46,483 nt of DNA from assembly GCA_017694885.1 (NCBI GenBank), contig JADIMH010000030.1, positions 1 through 46,483 on the forward strand, read 5' to 3'. Source of the stretch: Candidatus Cryptobacteroides faecipullorum (GTDB taxonomy: Bacteria > Bacteroidota > Bacteroidia > Bacteroidales > UBA932). The translations under genes were made by a program, and so were the position numbers. The notes under the pieces are model-generated. The model worked only from the letters and a program-made list of their open reading frames with translations, was not told the origin of the DNA and did not search any database. Shown piece after piece: positions 24,184-31,660 of the stretch. Each line of letters begins with the position of its first letter. The first letter of the stretch is position 1.

Positions 24184-24713
24184 TATCTGCTGCTCAGGAA
24201 CGGATCCATAAAAAATTCCACTTCCCTTCTGTATTCTTCGTCACGGGTTCCTATATATTCATTATACTGCATTCTTCCTTTCACTGATACCCGTACCACA
24301 TATTTGCTATTCTCGCCCCGTCTTGAATATTTGTTTTTCTCCATGCTCAGCAAGACTTCCACTTCTATATTTTTCAAGAACGGGATATAATACGAAATAC
24401 TGTCCAGTACGCTTTTTTCACATTGTCTTATTCCGGTTCTGGACATCCGGACCTTTACCTCACTGTTGTTCCTTTTTTTCACGACCCTGAAATCCGCTCC
24501 ATTATTGAAATCGACAAGGTTCATTGCTATGAATTCATTGTCCCAGAAGCCGAACCCGAATTCTTCGTCTGCCTTGAAGCGTCTGATGCACGTAAAGACC
24601 ACGGTATCGACCCAGTTGTCTATGACTGAGGTAACGTCGGTCAATGGGCGGTCAATCTGCAGGTCAAGATTTTCATCCAGGATGAATTTGACTGGAGAGC
24701 TGCTGTAACGCAT
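24183..24713 (-). CDS. tssE: T6SS baseplate protein TssE (gp25-like)
   Basis: A 176-aa protein. RRFKADEEFGFGFWDNEF (about 44-61) matches the gp25/TssE signature of a hydrophobic helix followed by FG..(I/F)W..EF. A later helix VLDSISYYIPFLKNIEVEV aligns with the segment preceding the conserved EPR region; the EPR motif itself is not preserved. TssE starts sheath polymerisation at the baseplate. It is 4 nt after tssK and overlaps tssF by one base. Length is in the family range. Divergent, but position supports the call. Confidence 0.72.
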   Translation of the reverse strand: MRYSSSPVKFILDENLDLQIDRPLTDVTSVIDNWVDTVVFTCIRRFKADEEFGFGFWDNEFIAMNLVDFNNGADFRVVKKRNNSEVKVRMSRTGIRQCEKSVLDSISYYIPFLKNIEVEVLLSMEKNKYSRRGENSKYVVRVSVKGRMQYNEYIGTRDEEYRREVEFFMDPFLSSR

Positions 24714-24717
24714 GTTT

Positions 24718-25692
24718 TCAATGATGTTTCTTCCGTATGCTATCCGTTGCCGCTGCCCTGCGTAGCTGTCTCGGTAAATCAGGAGTCATGGGTTCCGGTC
24801 CCGGGATAAACGAATCGGACAAAGAAGCCAATGCCCGAATAAGGTACAGGCCTTCATTTATCATCGGTGATATCTTATATGGGGTATAATACGATTCAAT
24901 AAACGATGTGCACCTTTCTTTCTCCGGCACAATTACTGAAGTATCCGTATCAGCCAAAGTCACCAGGACACGTATGGATTTCTGCATCAATGTTATAAAA
25001 TGTCTTGGAGACATCGAATCCGCCTCTTTCTGCAATTCTGTCGAAATCATTACGAGTGCAGGCAGGGCTGACATTGCGATTGCCCGCCCGGCAGTATCGC
25101 GGACTTCGGTAAGGTTTCTTATTATAAGTTCTAGTCCTGTAACAAAGCCGGAAGCCGAACTTAAAACAGAACCGTTGGCACGCAACAAAACACACGGAGC
25201 TATGAATGAACTGTCCATTGTCCATCCGCCGCAGAAAACAAGACGGGCAAACGGGACTGCATCAGGATTGCTGTAATATTCGCTTTCCGGTCTTGCGATA
25301 ATTTTGTAGTCAGCATCGCATAATGGCACGGAAGGATTGTCGGAAGGGACCTTTACTGTTCCTTCCGATGTCTTGTCTATATATACGATAAGAGGCTCAG
25401 AAGTCTGCGGAAGGATGATATTTTGAAATAACTGTCGTTCTTCCCTGTTGAAAGACAAACTGATAAGTTTCCCTGACCGGCATATTGCCTCGGCTTTGAA
25501 TTCAATAACGGAAAGATCGGATTCCGTTGCTTCATACCTGAAGACGGGAGTATCTAGAAAACCGTAATCCCCTTTCGACAAAACGGAATACAATGGCTGC
25601 AGACAAGAAAGATAATACTCGTCGGCCGAACGGAAACTCTCATCCGTGAGTCTCATTCCTGCATGCCAGTCTACACGATATTTTCCTATCAT
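24718..25692 (-). CDS. tssK: T6SS baseplate protein TssK, short form
   Basis: A 324-aa protein starting YRVDWHAGMRLTDESF, the V.W..GM.L....F motif of TssK, followed by the LYSVLSKGDYGFLD segment and a beta-rich shell domain. A helical region (about 205-300: LPALVMISTELQKEADSMSP) resembles the TssK middle domain. Proteobacterial TssK is about 440-450 aa; roughly 120 residues are missing, mainly from the C-terminal end, the part known to contact the TssL/TssM membrane complex. The absence of tssL and tssM here fits that shortening. It lies 13 nt after tssG and 4 nt before tssE. Confidence 0.78.
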   Translation of the reverse strand: MIGKYRVDWHAGMRLTDESFRSADEYYLSCLQPLYSVLSKGDYGFLDTPVFRYEATESDLSVIEFKAEAICRSGKLISLSFNREERQLFQNIILPQTSEPLIVYIDKTSEGTVKVPSDNPSVPLCDADYKIIARPESEYYSNPDAVPFARLVFCGGWTMDSSFIAPCVLLRANGSVLSSASGFVTGLELIIRNLTEVRDTAGRAIAMSALPALVMISTELQKEADSMSPRHFITLMQKSIRVLVTLADTDTSVIVPEKERCTSFIESYYTPYKISPMINEGLYLIRALASLSDSFIPGPEPMTPDLPRQLRRAAATDSIRKKHH

Positions 25693-25705
25693 ATATATTC
25701 TACTA

Positions 25706-26629
25706 TTATATCAACTGTGTACTGTAATTGAGAAAAACACTGCTTCCCGTGTCCGCATCCGACAGGATAGGCGCAGCTGACCTGTCACCGAAATCTACTT
25801 CAAGCCTCGCCCCAACAGGGAGAAACCAAGCGGTAAAAAAGACGGCGAATTCCTTTGTCCGGGTTTCATATTCGTCAATTTCCACGGAAGAATCTATCCG
25901 TATATGGAAAAAGACGGTCCAGACAATTACCTTGTCCTTGAATGACGGCCCGCAATAAAGATCATCGAAAGTCCTTCCTATTTCAGAATTTATTCTGTCT
26001 GAAAAAGGCACATCGTCCGTCGTAATGCTTTTGGATATTTCTGTCCTTCTTCCGAATGCGTATTTCAAAGCAGTTTCGACCATTGCGTCATTTCCCCTGT
26101 AATTCCTGAGCCAGACAAGACATGGACTTACGGCTTTGATAAACGGATTGTCCCTGTTTATGCCATAGCCGTCAGAAATGAAGTCCGACAGGAAACTGTT
26201 CTCGGAAAATATGTTTTCATTGAGTCTTCTCTGGTAATTCACTTTCATATCCTGAAAATGGCGGTCAAAAGGATTGAAATATATCAATGCCTTGTTACGC
26301 TGTTCTTCCTGTTCCTTGTATCTGAGATCGAACTCATCGGAATCCCCGTTCGTCCCCAGATAGCAATCAAGCGGATGAAACAGATATTCGGGCAGAATAT
26401 GATACAGACTGTCCCTTTTCAGTGAAAATTTTATCGAAAGCTCTGCATTGGATTTATTTTTAATATCCACAAGCAGTTCATCACCTGATGCGGTACGCTG
26501 CGAGACACCCGTGAATTCGTATGAATACGAAAACTTTCCCCCGGTAACAGATCCGATATGGGAAATCAAAACGGAAAGAGCCACATCCGCATCCAGTTCT
26601 TTCGGGATATGAGGTGTTGATAATTTCAT
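25706..26629 (-). CDS. tssG: T6SS baseplate protein TssG-like
   Basis: A 307-aa cytosolic protein. The segment ILPEYLFHPLDCYL (about 97-110), the mixed alpha/beta middle and the LPVGARLEVDFGD end resemble Bacteroidetes TssG, and its size matches TssG (about 300-340 aa). TssG joins TssF in the baseplate wedge. It sits first in a compact tssG-tssK-tssE-tssF run after the M23 peptidase gene. The sequence is divergent, so the name relies in part on position and on TssF, TssK and TssE being accounted for. Confidence 0.6.
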   Translation of the reverse strand: MKLSTPHIPKELDADVALSVLISHIGSVTGGKFSYSYEFTGVSQRTASGDELLVDIKNKSNAELSIKFSLKRDSLYHILPEYLFHPLDCYLGTNGDSDEFDLRYKEQEEQRNKALIYFNPFDRHFQDMKVNYQRRLNENIFSENSFLSDFISDGYGINRDNPFIKAVSPCLVWLRNYRGNDAMVETALKYAFGRRTEISKSITTDDVPFSDRINSEIGRTFDDLYCGPSFKDKVIVWTVFFHIRIDSSVEIDEYETRTKEFAVFFTAWFLPVGARLEVDFGDRSAAPILSDADTGSSVFLNYSTQLI

Positions 26630-26642
26630 TTTCTAAAACGCA

Positions 26643-27392
26643 CTAAAGCTTTTTCTTACGGACACCAACATTAGACTGCCATTCATTCTCCGGATCCACA
26701 CTATAAAATCTGGTCTTTACTATTGCATTGGGATCAGCCTGTTTCCTGTCTCCATGTCTGGGACTGGTGCGATATTCGAAATGCAGGTGTTCGTCCTCCC
26801 CTGACAGATTATAGGCATTGCCTGTAGTTCCGCTTTCGCCCAACTGAGTTCCTTTCTTTACCTCTTCACCATATTCTACAACTATGGAACTCAAATGGGC
26901 ATAAAATGAATAGTAGGTGCGTGACGGCCTTTTGTGGGTAACCAATACGCATTTTCCGAAATCAGGATGATTCTGTATCAAAGAAACAACACCGTTTCCT
27001 ACAGAGTAGACCGCCGTCCCTTCAGGTGCATAGTAATCAAAACCCCTATGCCATCTTATGCTTCCGTCGGCATTGTGCCTTACAGGCCCGAACAGATTGC
27101 TCGCCCTATCGCGTCTGATGCGCGGATTCTTTACCGGATCACCCCAGGTCATATCAAATGAAATCTTTCCTAAAGCCAGATTTATATCGACATCGAAAAG
27201 CCTGAAAAGCGAATCATTCACATTCAGATCATTATCTTCTTCCTGTCGAGGTTCAAGTCCTGCCGTTTTCTCATATATCCTGTCAAGCGACATCCCTCGG
27301 AGCTTCTTTAAATTCTCCCCGGATTGGGCATAAATATCCAAAGCCACCGTAAAAAGCGCTGTAAGCCATATAAATGACAGAACCTTTTTCAT
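26643..27392 (-). CDS. Exported M23 (LytM) peptidoglycan endopeptidase
   Basis: A 249-aa protein with a Sec signal (MKKVLSFIWLTALFTVALDI, cleavage after YAQ). The LytM zinc site is complete: H115 and D119 in HRGFD, H166 in YAHL, and the HxH pair H202/H204 in EHLHFEY. An active D,D-endopeptidase cutting stem-peptide crosslinks in the periplasm is expected. It lies between the PAAR-like gene and tssG. The Sec signal argues for a local cell-wall hydrolase that opens peptidoglycan for assembly of the apparatus, not for an injected effector. No immunity gene is adjacent. Confidence 0.88.
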   Translation of the reverse strand: MKKVLSFIWLTALFTVALDIYAQSGENLKKLRGMSLDRIYEKTAGLEPRQEEDNDLNVNDSLFRLFDVDINLALGKISFDMTWGDPVKNPRIRRDRASNLFGPVRHNADGSIRWHRGFDYYAPEGTAVYSVGNGVVSLIQNHPDFGKCVLVTHKRPSRTYYSFYAHLSSIVVEYGEEVKKGTQLGESGTTGNAYNLSGEDEHLHFEYRTSPRHGDRKQADPNAIVKTRFYSVDPENEWQSNVGVRKKKL

Positions 27393-27415
27393 TCTTTATA
27401 TTTGAATTTCTGGTT

Positions 27416-27799
27416 TTAAGCCTTAATCTCCAAAGTCTGTCCGGGACTGACTATCGAGATTGTTCCTCCATACATACATTTTAAAGTCGCCGGTTTCAAT
27501 AATGCAGGTTCACCGCATACCAGACTGTTTTCATCTATGGCTTCCCATTTTGAACAAGTGCCGGGTATACAAGGCATCGGAGTAAGCTTTCCGTGATTGG
27601 CCGCCGTTGCCGCTGCAGTCGGAGGATATCCCAAAGAACGGCATTTGCCGAAACCGGGAATATTCTTTACGGAAACATAATCCGTAATGTTGGCCTGGTC
27701 TTTCCCGATCAATGTCACTTTTTTCGGTGTTGCTGTCAATATCGGGCAGGATGTTCCCATAGAACATTTCAAAACAGCTCCGGAACAAACATATTCCAT
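27416..27799 (-). CDS. PAAR-like spike tip protein (DUF4280)
   Basis: A 127-aa Cys-rich beta protein of the DUF4280 PAAR-like family: the start VCSGAVLKCSMGTS, the CPILTATPKKV segment, the CRSLGYPPTAAATAAN segment and the CMYGGTISIVSPGQ end are all typical. PAAR-like proteins sharpen the VgrG spike and may carry effectors. No extra domain is fused. It lies 17 nt downstream of vgrG in the expected order. Confidence 0.88.
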   Translation of the reverse strand: MEYVCSGAVLKCSMGTSCPILTATPKKVTLIGKDQANITDYVSVKNIPGFGKCRSLGYPPTAAATAANHGKLTPMPCIPGTCSKWEAIDENSLVCGEPALLKPATLKCMYGGTISIVSPGQTLEIKA

Positions 27800-27816
27800 A
27801 TTACTTTGTTTCTATA

Positions 27817-30297
27817 TTAACGGATTATGACTTTGGAAGACTGTATTGATATTTTTTTATCAGCCTCTATAGAAATATTGCCCTTTGATTTTATTCCAAT
27901 ATCTCCGTCTGCCAGGATTTCAATCTCTCCTGCCGAAAAGACCGATACTTTCTTTTCATCGGCAGACAGTGTTATATGATATGCATTGTTCCGGTTGTCA
28001 TATATTTCAATTCCTCCGCCTTCTCCTCTGTCATTAAACAGAATGGTATGTCCGTTACGGGTCCTTATTGCCTTTACATTATTGCCTGTCCCGTTCTCTT
28101 TGACCGAGCTTGCCCATTTATCCTCAGGTTTTCCTGTTCCTCCATTATACAACGAACCTATGATATATGGACGTTCGGCATTATCCATCTCAAAGCCGAC
28201 CATAACTTCCTCTCCGACTTCCGGGACGAACAGCTGGCCTTTTCCGCCGCCGGCATATGGAACGGCAATACGCAGCCACGGAGATTTCATATCCTTGCTT
28301 TGTGCTTCCTGCCAAAGGAACTGTACCCTTACCCTGCCTAATTTCTGCACATCGCTGTTATCGACAACGGTTGCGCGCTGCGGCGGAGCTACAGGATGCA
28401 TACCAGGATCTGTATATGAAGGATAGCTACATGTGACAGGTATGGCAGTAAAATGGTTAGAGTACTCTTGCCTGTAGTCGAAAGTATGATTAATTCCTGT
28501 TATTTTCAATAATTTCTGCTCCACATCCTTACTCTCGCCGGACTTGTTCTGGACATTATCGCGGATCAAAAAGGTCTGTCCTATTTTCAATAAAGCCAGC
28601 TTTGAGAATCCATGTACGGTCATCAGGCCGGTCTTTTTGCCTTCCGCCTCCACTTTAAGAGCATATTCTCCAATTGCATACACGCTTTCATCATCCGTAC
28701 CGTTATCGAAGCCTCCTGATGAAAAGATTTCAAAATGTTTGTTTTTAAACCGCTGCATAGATGCGACCAGAGCCTTTTTAGTCCAGTCATTGGCATTTTC
28801 ACCGACATCTTCTGCTGCAATCCGGACAGTACCCGTGCCGCTTCCGTATCCGTAATGATCCGGATACATATAACCGAATGAAAAAGGCGACATACATTGG
28901 CGCAATCCATAGGACATCAGGCTGCCCCCGGGATAGTCAAGGTCGGCAACGGCATTTCCGGAACTTTCCATCTCGCCGAATATGAATTCTACACCTGTGC
29001 TGTACATCCATTCTCCATATCGGATGGCAAGCATACGGAGAAAAGCGTAGTCGCTTTGGCAATACTGTACGGTATACGGTATCTTTTCCTTGAATCTCGG
29101 TGATACTTCATATCCGATTTCCGCATAAGGCTTTAAAACATCTTCAACGATTTCTTTCAATGTCATGTTCTCAAAAGAACGGCAATGAGGGGAGTTTTGC
29201 AGCAAGGCATCCCATGACGCTACCGTTACAACGGCAGTCTGCATGCTGGCTGTTGCCCTGGATGCTGAAACGTCTATTACCATTCCTTTAAATACAAAAG
29301 TATCATGAGGAGCGGCATCATCTTCTGCTTTGTTTGCTTTTACCGTAGAAGCCTGCATTTCAAAGGATTTTCCTATAAGTTGGGTTGCATCGGAAAAGAC
29401 AACATCCTGCTGTGTCTCTGTCTTGTCTACCTTTTCTATCGAAAAACTCAATATTGCCGGTTGCAGCAACTCCTGTGAAAGGGAATAATTGCTTAAAATG
29501 TACTTTTCACCGTTGATAGCACACATCGATGTCTGTGAATCGGTACTTTCATCTACCACGACAATGATTTCATGAATCATGTCGGCACTGCAGTCTTTTT
29601 TGTCGCTGCCTATAAATGATTTCGTGACAGTTTCTTTCCTTAAAGATTCGGTTTGGACCGTTCTCTCTCCATCATCAGCCAATCCTAATGCCACTTCGTC
29701 TATTGGTGCTGCCGCACCTGTAACAGCCCCGCTGTTCGCTGCATCACTTATATTTTCCGTTATATGGCCGGCGATTTCTATCACACCGCTATTATCAAAA
29801 GTCTCTCCGAAATGAGTCAGATTATTTCCAAATGTTCCGATACCAGTTGCTACGCCGTTAATAACATTACCGTTATTACCGGAGAGCATATTGCCTATAG
29901 CGGTTCCTGTTCGCCCGATATTATTCAACGTTCTTCCGAACTGCTGGATTCCCTTTGCTATGTCATGAAGACCGTTTTCGAGTTTTCTCCTTGCTTCTGC
30001 CGGATTTCGCCAACTACCTTTAAACGAATCGACTGCATTAAAAAAGGAAGAAACACTATTTATACCGGTTGCCGCACCGCCCTTTATACCGCCGAAAGCT
30101 TCGAATGTATTATTATCAACAACATTCTTAAGTTGTATTCCAAGTCGTGAGTTACAATTATCCGCAAAATTATCCCAAGCAGTATTTATATGATTAACGG
30201 CATCGGATGCCTCTTGTACGGATACATGTCCCTGACTCAGGTCATTATCAATTTTTTCAATGTCATTTAAAGCGTCATGTATCGTTATTATCGGCAT
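27817..30297 (-). CDS. vgrG: VgrG/TssI spike protein with long N-terminal extension
   Basis: An 826-aa protein. Residues about 235-640 form the gp27-like head (IHEIIVVVDESTDSQ, then SLSQELLQPAILSFSIEKVD and EVSPRFKEKIPYTVQYCQSD). The OB-fold follows (VQFLWQEAQSKDMKSPWLRI, PEVGEEVMVGFEMD), and the C-terminus is the short gp5-like beta-helix (DGDIGIKSKGNISIEADKKI). Residues 1-235 are an extra Gly/Asn-rich helical domain not part of canonical VgrG (about 600-650 aa) and could be cargo or a cargo dock. No C-terminal effector domain. Preceded by the 112-aa gene and followed by the PAAR-like gene. Confidence 0.9.
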   Translation of the reverse strand: MPIITIHDALNDIEKIDNDLSQGHVSVQEASDAVNHINTAWDNFADNCNSRLGIQLKNVVDNNTFEAFGGIKGGAATGINSVSSFFNAVDSFKGSWRNPAEARRKLENGLHDIAKGIQQFGRTLNNIGRTGTAIGNMLSGNNGNVINGVATGIGTFGNNLTHFGETFDNSGVIEIAGHITENISDAANSGAVTGAAAPIDEVALGLADDGERTVQTESLRKETVTKSFIGSDKKDCSADMIHEIIVVVDESTDSQTSMCAINGEKYILSNYSLSQELLQPAILSFSIEKVDKTETQQDVVFSDATQLIGKSFEMQASTVKANKAEDDAAPHDTFVFKGMVIDVSASRATASMQTAVVTVASWDALLQNSPHCRSFENMTLKEIVEDVLKPYAEIGYEVSPRFKEKIPYTVQYCQSDYAFLRMLAIRYGEWMYSTGVEFIFGEMESSGNAVADLDYPGGSLMSYGLRQCMSPFSFGYMYPDHYGYGSGTGTVRIAAEDVGENANDWTKKALVASMQRFKNKHFEIFSSGGFDNGTDDESVYAIGEYALKVEAEGKKTGLMTVHGFSKLALLKIGQTFLIRDNVQNKSGESKDVEQKLLKITGINHTFDYRQEYSNHFTAIPVTCSYPSYTDPGMHPVAPPQRATVVDNSDVQKLGRVRVQFLWQEAQSKDMKSPWLRIAVPYAGGGKGQLFVPEVGEEVMVGFEMDNAERPYIIGSLYNGGTGKPEDKWASSVKENGTGNNVKAIRTRNGHTILFNDRGEGGGIEIYDNRNNAYHITLSADEKKVSVFSAGEIEILADGDIGIKSKGNISIEADKKISIQSSKVIIR

Positions 30298-30307
30298 GTC
30301 AGAAATT

Positions 30308-30646
30308 TTATTGGTTAATATTATTCAAGAAGTTGCCGTTAGCTTCAATAAGTATTTTTATTGAACTGCCCAGATTATCAACCTCTTTCTGAAGTTTTCT
30401 GATTTCACACCCGTCGCCATACCATTCTTCACGTATTCCGGCTTCGTTCAAATTGATTTTATGAAATAATCTAATGACATTACCATTTGCGTCATTTAAA
30501 GCAGATAATGCCTGATTTAAATCATTCTTTACCTTTTGATCGTCAGTATTCCGAAGCACCAATTCCAATTCTTTTCCAATAACAAAAAGCACACAGGTCA
30601 AATCAGCCAGATTCGATTTCAAGGATTTTATTACATCTAATGACAT
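30308..30646 (-). CDS. Small helical protein upstream of vgrG, unknown
   Basis: A 112-aa, almost entirely alpha-helical protein without signal peptide (heptad-like segments in LKSNLADLTCVLFVIGKELE and in the C-terminal IRKLQKEVDNLGSSIKILI). It is squeezed between tssD2 (2 nt) and vgrG (10 nt). Position suggests a chaperone or adaptor for VgrG's extra N-terminal domain, or a small structural component. No family recognised. Confidence 0.65.
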   Translation of the reverse strand: MSLDVIKSLKSNLADLTCVLFVIGKELELVLRNTDDQKVKNDLNQALSALNDANGNVIRLFHKINLNEAGIREEWYGDGCEIRKLQKEVDNLGSSIKILIEANGNFLNNINQ

Positions 30647-30648
30647 AG

Positions 30649-31095
30649 CTACTTCACTTTCCAGTCATTCTCGAAATTGGCAGATCCGCCGAATGTAAAT
30701 TTCCGCGCGCTCAATGTTACCTTGGTTCGCACGAGCATACTGTTATTGTTGTTGAAATACTGGTACATGTTGACCATGTATGCATCTTCAAAATACAGAT
30801 GGAGATATTTCTTCTGGTTGTCATCAGTAGAAAGCAACATTTCAATCGTACCGTCATGCGTGTCAGCACGGTTGAACATCCAGTTGTAAAAAAACAGATC
30901 ATCATCTCCCTGCGCCGGCATTACAAATCTGATCTGTCCGCTCTGTGGCCTTGAGGCAGGCTTGCCGCTCTCGTCCAGAGTCTGATAAAATTCATATTCA
31001 CACTCTACGAGTTCGTATTTTTTTCCTGTATATGATTCGACTTCTGCAGATGTGGTCTTTTTCTGATCTATTATCAGAGTTGCTTTGAATGCCAT
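30649..31095 (-). CDS. tssD: Hcp-like tube protein TssD (second copy)
   Basis: A 148-aa beta-rich protein of the Bacteroidetes TssD/Hcp type: EVESYTGKKYELVECEYEFY start, GQIRFVMPAQGDDD middle, and the end VRTKVTLSARKFTFGG with the terminal NDWKVK. It differs strongly from the other Hcp-like gene (136 aa) just upstream. Hcp rings stack as the tube inside the sheath. A potential RNA pseudoknot lies in its leader (31124-31184). Confidence 0.8.
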   Translation of the reverse strand: MAFKATLIIDQKKTTSAEVESYTGKKYELVECEYEFYQTLDESGKPASRPQSGQIRFVMPAQGDDDLFFYNWMFNRADTHDGTIEMLLSTDDNQKKYLHLYFEDAYMVNMYQYFNNNNSMLVRTKVTLSARKFTFGGSANFENDWKVK

Positions 31096-31123
31096 AGCAG
31101 ATACTTTTAATAAGGAAATGCGT

Positions 31124-31184
31124 CTGATGTCATATGGTTCAGGGCTAAGTCATTTACATCAGCAAACTCCTGTCACCCTGAACC
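31124..31184 (-). promoter_or_regulatory. Predicted H-type pseudoknot in tssD2 leader
   Basis: The leftward transcript contains interleaved complementary segments: GGTTCAGGG (31184-31176) pairs with CCCTGAACC (31144-31136), and CTGATGT (31162-31156), inside the first loop, pairs with ACATCAG (31130-31124). Nine and seven perfect pairs, in the order a-b-a'-b', are the topology of an H-type pseudoknot, ending 28 nt before the tssD2 ATG. The gap is 128 bp, the longest within the contractile core. A regulatory role is inference. Confidence 0.5.
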
Positions 31185-31223
31185 TCAATACTTTACATTC
31201 AATCATGCAAAGCCGGTCGAGAA

Positions 31224-31634
31224 CTACAGAGCCCAATGGTTATCGTACTCGACGCTTCCTTTGCCTGTTACGGTAAGCTGACGGCATGTAATAGTAATGG
31301 ATTCGTACATACGGTCTGTATTAGTGTCATCATAGACCTCTTCATAGCTCACACAATATGCATCGACAAAAGAAAGTGTCTTCATGATTCCACCTAATTT
31401 GTTGGGCCATGTAATCGAACCGTTTTTCGAGCCATAGGAATCGCAGGTCCATTCAAGAAGGTCCGTATTTCCTGCATCCGTAGATTTTACTTTCAGATTG
31501 ATCACACCGCCTCTGGTCGTACCTGTAGGCTGGCCTTCGACATCAATCTGCTGATTGAATTTGTACTGGACGTAAGTGACTTCGCGATCTTCGCATCCGT
31601 CCACTTTCAGCTGTGCTGTTCTTGGTGCTGCCAT
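31224..31634 (-). CDS. tssD: Hcp-like tube protein TssD (first copy)
   Basis: A 136-aa Bacteroidetes TssD-type protein: RTAQLKVDGCEDREVTYVQY, then INLKVKSTDAGNTDLLEW, then MKTLSFVDAYCVSYEEVYDD, and a terminal CRQLTVTGKGSVEYDNHW. It follows the sheath genes tssB and tssC, as expected for the tube gene. The ending pattern (a basic strand then a (D/E)x(H/D)W) is shared with the second copy. Confidence 0.85.
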   Translation of the reverse strand: MAAPRTAQLKVDGCEDREVTYVQYKFNQQIDVEGQPTGTTRGGVINLKVKSTDAGNTDLLEWTCDSYGSKNGSITWPNKLGGIMKTLSFVDAYCVSYEEVYDDTNTDRMYESITITCRQLTVTGKGSVEYDNHWAL

Positions 31635-31660
31635 AGTTTAAAAAAATTAGTAATAATAGA

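Noticed and set aside
26643..27392. M23 peptidase as an injected T6SS effector
   Set aside because: It has its own Sec signal and no adjacent immunity gene; a producer-side wall hydrolase fits better.
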